From: Limiplasma sp048370855
GTDB taxonomy: Bacteria > Bacillota > Clostridia > Christensenellales > Aristaeellaceae
Length of the DNA: 7,442 nt
Reading direction: 5' to 3'
NCBI GenBank assembly: GCA_048370855.1
Contig: DBGEOK010000073.1
Location: 1-7,442, forward strand
Part shown: positions 1 to 4,197 of the stretch, in pieces
Layout: each line of letters opens with the position of its first letter
Numbering within the stretch: the stretch's first letter is position 1
Notes under the pieces: model-generated
The model's input: the letters and a program-made list of their open reading frames with translations, nothing else
Told to the model about the DNA's origin: nothing
Databases searched by the model: none
Program-made: the position numbers and the translations under genes

Positions 1-319
1 GCATATTTTTCAGCAAGTCCATAATGACTTTTTGCTGCTGTTCATTCAACGTAGACCAGTTATCCAACATATCCTTTTGCACTGGGGTAAGCGATATAGC
101 GTCCTCGCCTTCGGCAAAAAATTGAGAAAGCGTGATGCCAAGGCCATCGCATACTTTACTTAGTGTTTGGATTGTGGGTATCTGTTTCTTGCGATACCAA
201 TTTGAGATTGTTGATTGTGATAACCCAGAATGTTTGGATAAATTGTATTCAGACCATTTACGCTCCATGCGGAGCTTTGTAATTTCCTCAAGCACATTTT
301 TTATTATCTTATCCTCCAT
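1..319 (-). CDS. XRE-family helix-turn-helix repressor-like protein (3' end outside window)
   Basis: A minus-strand frame is open from ATG 319-317 to the left edge: 106 codons with no stop, so the C-terminus is missing. The protein begins MEDKIIKNVLEEITKLR. Residues about 8-67 form a Cro/CI-type HTH: LSKHSGLSQSTISNWYRK (27-44) is the helix-turn-helix core, followed by the usual IPTIQTLSKVCDGLGITLSQFF tail of the fold. After it comes a short charged segment (LTPVQKDMLDNW...LNEQQQKVIMDLLKNM) typical of small XRE regulators of roughly 110-130 residues, so little is probably missing. The likely role is a DNA-binding repressor of itself and of the divergent gene at 454-1164. The start is supported by a TATAAT box at 342-337, which predicts a leader of only about 11 nt. 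No good Shine-Dalgarno precedes the ATG; GGAGG lies inside codons 1-3. The DNA is A+T-rich like its neighbour and unlike the rest of the window. Confidence 0.85.
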   Translation of the reverse strand, partial: MEDKIIKNVLEEITKLRMERKWSEYNLSKHSGLSQSTISNWYRKKQIPTIQTLSKVCDGLGITLSQFFAEGEDAISLTPVQKDMLDNWSTLNEQQQKVIMDLLKNM

Positions 320-331
320 GCTTCACTGTGA

Positions 332-347
332 CGAATATTATACTTCG
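332..347 (-). promoter_or_regulatory. -10 box of the XRE gene inside a CGAA-N8-TTCG dyad (candidate autoregulatory operator)
   Basis: On the minus strand a consensus TATAAT lies at 342-337, about 18 bases before the XRE start codon. It sits within a 16-bp imperfect dyad, CGAA at 332-335 and TTCG at 344-347. No convincing -35 is found 16-18 bp upstream (TAAAAT at best), so the promoter may be weak or need help. A regulator binding the dyad would cover the -10, as expected for autorepression. The dyad is seen; its function is inferred. Confidence 0.45.
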
Positions 348-355
348 CATTAAAT

Positions 356-384
356 TTGAATTTTAGTTATTTATGAAGTATATT
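356..384 (+). promoter_or_regulatory. sigma-A-type promoter of the divergent repeat-protein gene
   Basis: TTGAAT at 356-361 and TATATT at 379-384 are separated by exactly 17 bp. Transcription would begin near 391, giving a leader of about 60 nt before the ATG at 454. The -35 box falls in a second dyad, AAATT-TG-AATTT (352-363), and only 13 bp separate it from the -10 box of the opposing XRE promoter. The two promoters therefore overlap, so one bound regulator could govern both. Confidence 0.6.
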
Positions 385-453
385 TTTTACGTTTTAAAAC
401 ACTATGGGGCCATATGCGATACTCGACAGAAAAAGAGAAGAAAGGTCAAATTT

Positions 454-1164
454 ATGAATTTCAAAAATGAGTTAGGAACACTTTCAGAGCCAATGTTTAA
501 CAGTGAATTATTGGACACCCTTCTGGCAGCATACCGACAGGAGGCGGAGGGGGACGGATATGAAATTGTGGAGGAAGAATACAGCGAGGGAGCCGAAACA
601 CTTTCCTCTGTTCTGAATGAGAAACAAAAGGCAGCTTTATCTCAAATAGAGAATCTTTGTGAAGAAAATGTCATGTATGGTGTTCGATTTGGATTTACAA
701 GCGGCGTATTCGCAGGCTTTCAACAATTTTTTGTTGAGGAAACAACAAAGCAGCCCTTTGAGGACTTTATTGTCAATCAGATATTGATAGAGCCAAACAC
801 GAGAAAATACGTCGATTACTACCAGAGGAGACGTGAATTGAATCATATTTACGCCATGCTTGAAGAGCAGCTTGACGCAGATAACAAAGAGCACTTAATT
901 TCCGTCTACTCGGCATGGGACAACCGTTTATACGGCGTACTAAGACACTCGTTTTATTTGGGCTATCGTTACGCATTATCAGCAATTGACTGCGTGAAGC
1001 CTTTTAATGCTTCTCTGGAGATGACCGCCAAAACCTTATTGACGGAATATGAACTAGGCTTTATCAGCCCTATGATCGAGCAGGAGCAGCATATAGGCAC
1101 ACGGACCGACGAGGGAACAGAAGAACCGCAGCCCCGAGGGCAACCCTCTGCTGAAGAAGCGTAA
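454..1164 (+). CDS. uncharacterised protein with two tandem DUF6809-like repeats
   Basis: The protein has 236 residues. The start chosen is ATG 454, preceded by AAAGG (441-445) at 8 nt spacing. An in-frame ATG at 373 lies inside the predicted promoter and has no ribosome site. The protein is acidic and has no signal peptide or membrane segment. It contains two copies of one 45-residue helical unit, residues 48-92 and 134-178, which align without gaps. Shared positions include L50/L136, L54/L140, K59/K145, L62/L148, YGV 75-77 / 160-162, F81/F167 and G84/G170. The pattern, helices ending in F-x2-G-aromatic, resembles DUF6809, a small Firmicutes family of unknown function that I know as a single unit of about 100 residues. 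The last 20 residues (RTDEGTEEPQPRGQPSAEEA) look disordered and their DNA is more G+C-rich than the body. It is divergent from an XRE repressor, an arrangement common on mobile elements. No function can be assigned. The gene call is solid; the family link is tentative. Confidence 0.8.
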   Translation: MNFKNELGTLSEPMFNSELLDTLLAAYRQEAEGDGYEIVEEEYSEGAETLSSVLNEKQKAALSQIENLCEENVMYGVRFGFTSGVFAGFQQFFVEETTKQPFEDFIVNQILIEPNTRKYVDYYQRRRELNHIYAMLEEQLDADNKEHLISVYSAWDNRLYGVLRHSFYLGYRYALSAIDCVKPFNASLEMTAKTLLTEYELGFISPMIEQEQHIGTRTDEGTEEPQPRGQPSAEEA

Positions 1165-1193
1165 AAATTGGAAAACAAAATTGAGCAAAAGGG

Positions 1194-1224
1194 TTGACTC
1201 TGACGTTACGTGATAGCGTATCAT
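1194..1224 (+). promoter_or_regulatory. MerR-type promoter with 19-bp spacer and operator dyad
   Basis: TTGACT (1194-1199) and TATCAT (1219-1224) are separated by 19 bp, the over-long spacer that MerR-family activators correct by twisting the DNA. Within the spacer is a dyad centred on T1207, with arms 1198-1206 and 1208-1216 and 7 of 9 positions paired. Its perfect core is ACGT-T-ACGT. The core is close to what I recall of the Mta operator of Bacillus subtilis (core ACGTTGCGT), recalled rather than searched. Transcription would start near 1231, leaving a leader of about 80 nt before the MerR start at 1311. Autoregulation is inferred. Confidence 0.8.
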
Positions 1225-1310
1225 TCGGATTGAAGCTGAGGCCGGCGTCCGGAAATGCTGGAACGGGCGCTGGACAGGGCTTCATCCGGCAGAGAAGGAG
1301 GCGAGGCGGT

Positions 1311-2186
1311 ATGCGAACGGTCAAGCAGGTTTCCAGGCTCACGGGCGTCAGCGTTCGCACGCTCCAGTTCTATGATGAGATCGGGCTGCTGAAGCCGACC
1401 AAGGTGACGGACGCCGGCTATCGCCTGTACGACGACCAGGCGCTGGGAGTGCTGCAGCAGATTCTGTTTTTTAAGGAGCTGGATTTTCCGCTGAGAGAAA
1501 TCAAGGAAATGATGGACGGCCCGGGGTTTGACAAAATGGCCGCGTTTGAAAAGCAGCGGGAGCTGATACGGTTGAAGCGCGACCGGCTGAACGGCTTGCT
1601 GGGCTTGCTCGACAGGCTGATGAAGGGAGAGACGTGCGTGGAATTTAAGGAATTTGATATGACCGAATATTTTGAAGCGTTGGCGGAGTTTCGGAAGTCC
1701 GACGAAAAGCAGATTGAACAGCGCTTTGGAACCCTGGACAGCTTCGACGACATGGTCGCCGGGCTGCGGGCTCAGGAACAGAGCCTCGCCAAAATGGCGG
1801 TTCAACAGTATGGCAGCGTCGAAAGCTATACGCGGGCAATGACCAAAAGCCTTCGGCGATTCCTGTCCGAAGGGCCCGCCATGGGCCCGGAGGAAGCGGA
1901 AATACGGAGGGAAAAAACGGAAGCGCTTACCAGAAGGCTGACGGCGCGCCTCGATCAAGACGCCGCCTCCCCGGAGGTACAGGAAATTGTGGAGGAAATG
2001 GTCGGCTTTGTGAATGAGAGCGGCGGCGCGGAGATGGGAGAAGGATACTGGCCGTTCATGGCGGAATGCTATCTTTCCAACCCAAGCTTGATCGAGACGA
2101 ACGACCGAAAATACGGGAAAGGCGCGTCGCGGTTTATCGGCCTGGCGCTGCGGGCGTACCTGGACGGAGGGAAGCCGGCAAAATGA
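1311..2186 (+). CDS. MerR-family transcriptional regulator with C-terminal TipAS domain (Mta/TipAL type)
   Basis: The protein has 291 residues. ATG 1311 is chosen because AAGGAGG lies at 1295-1301 (9 nt spacing) and the MerR fold begins at residue 2. An upstream in-frame TTG at 1194 is the -35 box itself. Residues 2-25 are the winged HTH (TVKQVSRLTGVSVRTLQFYD), and AGYRLYDDQAL (35-45) is the wing. ILFFKELDFPLREIKEMM (51-68) completes the DNA-binding domain, about 75-105 is the coiled-coil dimer helix, and about 155-288 matches the TipAS drug-binding domain. The tail KYGKGASRFIGLALRAYL parallels the end of B. subtilis Mta. Such regulators bind bulky or cationic compounds and activate promoters with 19-bp spacers, often those of efflux pumps and their own gene. 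The only such promoter noticed in the window is its own, and no transporter is present, so it probably autoregulates and also acts elsewhere. Subfamily is confident; the ligand is unknown. Confidence 0.93.
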   Translation: MRTVKQVSRLTGVSVRTLQFYDEIGLLKPTKVTDAGYRLYDDQALGVLQQILFFKELDFPLREIKEMMDGPGFDKMAAFEKQRELIRLKRDRLNGLLGLLDRLMKGETCVEFKEFDMTEYFEALAEFRKSDEKQIEQRFGTLDSFDDMVAGLRAQEQSLAKMAVQQYGSVESYTRAMTKSLRRFLSEGPAMGPEEAEIRREKTEALTRRLTARLDQDAASPEVQEIVEEMVGFVNESGGAEMGEGYWPFMAECYLSNPSLIETNDRKYGKGASRFIGLALRAYLDGGKPAK

Positions 2187-2194
2187 GATCGGCG

Positions 2195-2226
2195 GGCCGC
2201 GCGGGCGTTTGGCTCGCGCGGCCTTT
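2195..2226 (+). terminator. GC-rich hairpin after the MerR gene, probable terminator
   Basis: A perfect 9-bp stem (GGCCGCGCG 2195-2203 with CGCGCGGCC 2215-2223) can extend by a G-C and a G-T pair, leaving a 7-nt loop. It begins 8 bp after the MerR stop. Only TTT follows, so it is either a weak intrinsic terminator or simply a 3'-end stabilising hairpin. Confidence 0.5.
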
Positions 2227-2270
2227 GCCGGTTGACGGCGTATGCGCTCCGGGCCGACGGCGCGGCTTAC

Positions 2271-2314
2271 ATAAGAAAACGACGCAAACCCGCTTTTTTG
2301 CTTGGTTTGCGCCG
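2271..2314 (-). terminator. intrinsic terminator on the minus strand
   Basis: Bases 2280-2290 and 2304-2314 pair over 11 positions with one A-C mismatch; the 8 inner pairs (CGCAAACC/GGTTTGCG) are perfect and the loop is 13 nt. Read on the minus strand, the stem is followed directly by TTTTCTTAT (2279-2271), a good U-tract. On the plus strand no T-run follows. The nearest minus-strand gene upstream ends at 4192, beyond the plus-strand operon, so the terminator most plausibly serves the minus-strand promoter at 2357-2329. Confidence 0.55.
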
Positions 2315-2322
2315 CTATCCAT
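2271..2322 (-). ncRNA. candidate very short minus-strand transcript (about 50 nt)
   Basis: The unit is defined only by signals. A promoter at 2357-2329 predicts a start near 2322, and the terminator hairpin ends transcription near 2271-2275. The product would be about a dozen unpaired bases, one hairpin and a U-tail. It would not overlap the MerR gene or the DUF6323 operon, so it is not an obvious antisense RNA. An ATG at 2320-2318 opens a frame (MDSGANQAKKRV...) that reads through the terminator stem into the MerR gene, and I do not believe it is coding. It may instead be a decayed leader of a lost gene. Confidence 0.3.
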
Positions 2323-2328
2323 GCGCTT

Positions 2329-2357
2329 ATCATACCACAAAATCAATCAAAAATCAA
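2329..2357 (-). promoter_or_regulatory. minus-strand sigma-A-type promoter in the MerR-DUF6323 gap
   Basis: On the minus strand TTGATT (2357-2352) and TATGAT (2334-2329) are separated by exactly 17 bp, each matching consensus at 4-5 of 6 bases. No minus-strand gene follows; the intrinsic terminator lies only about 10 bases past the predicted start. The stretch is A+T-rich, so a chance match remains possible. Confidence 0.45.
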
Positions 2358-2360
2358 GTC

Positions 2361-2389
2361 TTGTATGCTTTCCCGCCAACGCGTATACT
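2361..2389 (+). promoter_or_regulatory. promoter of the DUF6323-DUF6179-DUF523 operon
   Basis: TTGTAT (2361-2366) and TATACT (2384-2389) are separated by 17 bp. The -10 is good and the -35 weak. Transcription would begin near 2396, just upstream of the Shine-Dalgarno AGGAGG (2402-2407) of the first gene. Only 3 bp separate it from the -35 of the opposing minus-strand promoter, so the two RNA polymerases would compete. Confidence 0.55.
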
Positions 2390-2415
2390 GCTGGAACGGA
2401 GAGGAGGCGGGCCTG

Positions 2416-2856
2416 ATGGAACGACACGCGGGGCTGACGGAATACGTCCGCGGAGGGATTTCCCTGAAAGAACAGCTCGAGGGCCTTAACGCCCTGTCGG
2501 AACGATTCGGACTGTCGCTGACGCCTCGTCAGCTTCAGGAGCTAAGGGACGGGCGAGACCGGGCGCTTGAGGAAACGGGCCGGGTGGAGTTTGGCGAAGG
2601 CGTGCTGCCAAAGCTGGTCTATGCGTTTTGCGATTCGCCGTTTATCCAGCGCGGGGAATACGCCCAGACGCTTTTGGCGCTCCAGAACCTGTTTTATGCG
2701 CTCAAGAGGGAATGCGCGGACAGGCTGACGGATGACGAGCTGATCGCCTTTATGGAAAGCGCGTATAACGGCGGCGCGCAGGGCTCTTTGGATGTGCTGG
2801 AAGCGGCCTCGCCCGAGGAGATTTTCCGCTGGGTGATGGAAGGAGGGCGGGGATGA
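2416..2856 (+). CDS. DUF6323 family protein
   Basis: The protein has 146 residues. ATG 2416 follows AGGAGG (2402-2407) at 8 nt; the frame is open upstream to 2302, but that stretch is promoter DNA. It is predicted soluble and mostly helical, with no signal peptide or membrane span. The core TGRVEFGEG (54-62) followed by LPKLVYAFCDSPF (64-76), then YAQTLLALQNLFYALKRE (82-99), DRLTDDELIAFM (102-113) and GAQGSLDVL (120-128), is the pattern I recognise as DUF6323. Its biochemical function is unknown. The stop overlaps the next start (ATGA at 2853-2856), so this protein and the DUF6179 protein are probably translationally coupled and made in matched amounts, as expected of partners. Family assignment is from memory of the motif. 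Confidence 0.85.
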   Translation: MERHAGLTEYVRGGISLKEQLEGLNALSERFGLSLTPRQLQELRDGRDRALEETGRVEFGEGVLPKLVYAFCDSPFIQRGEYAQTLLALQNLFYALKRECADRLTDDELIAFMESAYNGGAQGSLDVLEAASPEEIFRWVMEGGRG

Positions 2857-3767
2857 CCGGCGAATGGACGGCGATATCCCAGGCGGGTTTGCCGCAGATC
2901 GGCGCGCTCGGGCCACAGCGACGCATGGCCGCTGAGCGTGGCCTTTGGCGGCTGTTGGCGGTGCAAGCGACGCGCTATACCATGGGGGACAGTTCCTCCG
3001 TTGCGTTGGAAACGGCGGAGAACCTGCTGGAATCCCTCTGCTTTACGCTCGGCGCCTATTTCGACCAGGGCGCGGAGGGGCCGGAAGCGCTGCTGCGCGG
3101 CGGCCTGGACGGGCTTTTGGAGCGGGCGCAAAACGCGCTGGAAAGGAAGGTCGAGGCCGGAAAGGCGCTTTGGAAGCGAGCCTGCCTGAGCCTTCCGGAG
3201 GTGGAGAGCGTTTCCCTGAGGGATACGCTGAAGGGGATCGGCGTTTTTTTCGACCGGTATGACTGGCGGTTTCTGGCCCATGAAATCCCCGGATATATTG
3301 ATTATCCGCTCTGCTTGCCCGTGCCCGGCGAAAAGAAGGGGATCGACTATATCCTGGCTTATCTGCGGCGGCTGAATGCTGAAAGCAGTTTGCTGCGCCG
3401 GTTTGACCCGGCGCTGGCGGCAAGGCTGCTGCAAGGCTGCGCGCCGGACTTTGGGGAGCTGCCGCTCAACCTGTGCGAGCCGGTGCTCGCCTGCGCCGTG
3501 GGGCTGCTGCTGGCCGGCGCACATGCGCAAACCTTGAACCTGACGGATCGGGAACGCGGCCGCCTCGCGGAGCTGCTCAGCGGCGGGGCGCGGGAGGTCC
3601 GCCGGATGCTGGCCGGCGCGGCCGATGAGCTCTGCCGTTCCCTGGGCGTGCCGGAGGAGGACGGGGCATACCTTGCCGCCGCGGCGGCGGAGCTGTGTCC
3701 GCGCATCCTCGCGGCGCTGCCCGCCAAGCGGCTGGAGAACGTTTTCCCATCGCTGGGAGGTGTGTAG
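2853..3767 (+). CDS. DUF6179 domain-containing protein
   Basis: The protein has 304 residues. ATG 2853 overlaps the preceding stop by 4 nt and has its own AAGGAGG (2840-2846) at 6 nt. It is predicted soluble and largely helical, very rich in Ala, Leu and Arg in its last third. The recognisable signatures of DUF6179 are RYTMGDSSSVALETA (41-55), then SLRDTLKGIGVFFDRYDWRF (121-140), LAHEIPGYIDYPLC (141-154) and APDFGELPLNLCEPV (197-211). The strongly conserved GDSSS and HEIP...DYPLC blocks suggest a binding or active site, but no catalysis is known. No nucleotide-binding or metal motif of a known enzyme is visible. The next gene starts 1 nt after the stop, making this the middle gene of an operon. 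Which fold it has cannot be told from sequence alone. Confidence 0.85.
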   Translation: MTGEWTAISQAGLPQIGALGPQRRMAAERGLWRLLAVQATRYTMGDSSSVALETAENLLESLCFTLGAYFDQGAEGPEALLRGGLDGLLERAQNALERKVEAGKALWKRACLSLPEVESVSLRDTLKGIGVFFDRYDWRFLAHEIPGYIDYPLCLPVPGEKKGIDYILAYLRRLNAESSLLRRFDPALAARLLQGCAPDFGELPLNLCEPVLACAVGLLLAGAHAQTLNLTDRERGRLAELLSGGAREVRRMLAGAADELCRSLGVPEEDGAYLAAAAAELCPRILAALPAKRLENVFPSLGGV

Positions 3768-3768
3768 T

Positions 3769-4197
3769 ATGAGGGTGATGATTAGCGCGTGCTTGATGGG
3801 CGTTTGCTGCCGGTACGACGGCAGGGGCGCGACGCTTGAGCGGCTGGACGAGCTGATGAAAAAGCATACGCTCATTCCGGTCTGTCCCGAGCAGTTGGGC
3901 GGCCTGCGCACGCCGCGGCCCCCGGCGGAGCGTCAGGGCGGACGGGTGGCGGGCCAGGACGGCTCTGACGTAACCGAAGCATACGAACGGGGGGCGAGGG
4001 AGGCGCTTCGGCTGGCGAGGCTGCTTGGCTGCCGCTGCGCCCTGCTGAAAGAAAGAAGCCCCTCCTGCGGCTCCGGCCAGATTTATGACGGCAGCTTTAC
4101 CGCGACGCTTACGCGCGGCGACGGCGTATGCGCCGGCCTGCTGAAGGAAAACGGGATACGGGTGCTTGGGGAATCCCGCGCGGGGGAGCTGTTATAG
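3769..4197 (+). CDS. DUF523 protein, TudS-like (2-thiouracil desulfidase family) Fe-S protein
   Basis: The protein has 142 residues, full length for the family. ATG 3769 is preceded by GGGAGG (3755-3760) at 8 nt; the in-frame extension to 3625 lies inside the DUF6179 gene. Family hallmarks in order are ISACLMGVCCRYDG (5-18), IPVCPEQLGGLRTPRPPAE (36-54), GSDVTEAYERGA (65-76), LLKERSPSCG (92-101) and IYDG (105-108). In the characterised member TudS three conserved cysteines hold a [4Fe-4S] cluster whose free iron accepts sulfur from thiouracil; the equivalents here are inferred to be C8, C39 and C100, and all are present. Extra cysteines occur at 13, 14, 88, 90 and 121. The likely role is removal of sulfur from a thio-substituted base or similar small molecule in the cytoplasm, but the substrate is not knowable here and most DUF523 proteins are untested. 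Being third in an operon with DUF6323 and DUF6179 suggests they act together. Confidence 0.9.
   Translation: MRVMISACLMGVCCRYDGRGATLERLDELMKKHTLIPVCPEQLGGLRTPRPPAERQGGRVAGQDGSDVTEAYERGAREALRLARLLGCRCALLKERSPSCGSGQIYDGSFTATLTRGDGVCAGLLKENGIRVLGESRAGELL

Noticed and set aside
332..347. CGAA...TTCG dyad as a LexA (SOS) box
   Set aside because: The Gram-positive LexA box is CGAAC-N4-GTTCG, with 6 bases between CGAA and TTCG. Here there are 8 and the inner C/G are absent.
373..453. Start of the repeat protein at ATG 373
   Set aside because: It would begin inside the predicted promoter (-10 at 379-384) and has no Shine-Dalgarno. ATG 454 has AAAGG at 8 nt.
1139..1154. CCGAGGG...CCCTCTG hairpin near the end of the repeat-protein gene as a terminator
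   Set aside because: It is short, lies inside the coding sequence, and is not followed by a T-run.
1221..2333. Long minus-strand frame (370 codons) opposite the MerR gene
   Set aside because: It is a shadow of the G+C-rich MerR gene; the translation is rich in Arg, Pro, Gln and His with no domain, and the plus-strand frame has clear MerR motifs.
2134..2346. Minus-strand 70-codon frame (MILWYDKRMDSGANQ...) as a small protein
   Set aside because: It reads through a terminator stem into the antisense of the MerR gene, has a Pro/Arg-rich tail, and its first ATG lies upstream of the predicted transcript start.
2694..3911. Long minus-strand frame (405 codons) opposite the DUF operon
   Set aside because: Low-complexity Arg/Gln/Pro-rich translation spanning three well-supported plus-strand genes; no ribosome site or recognisable family.
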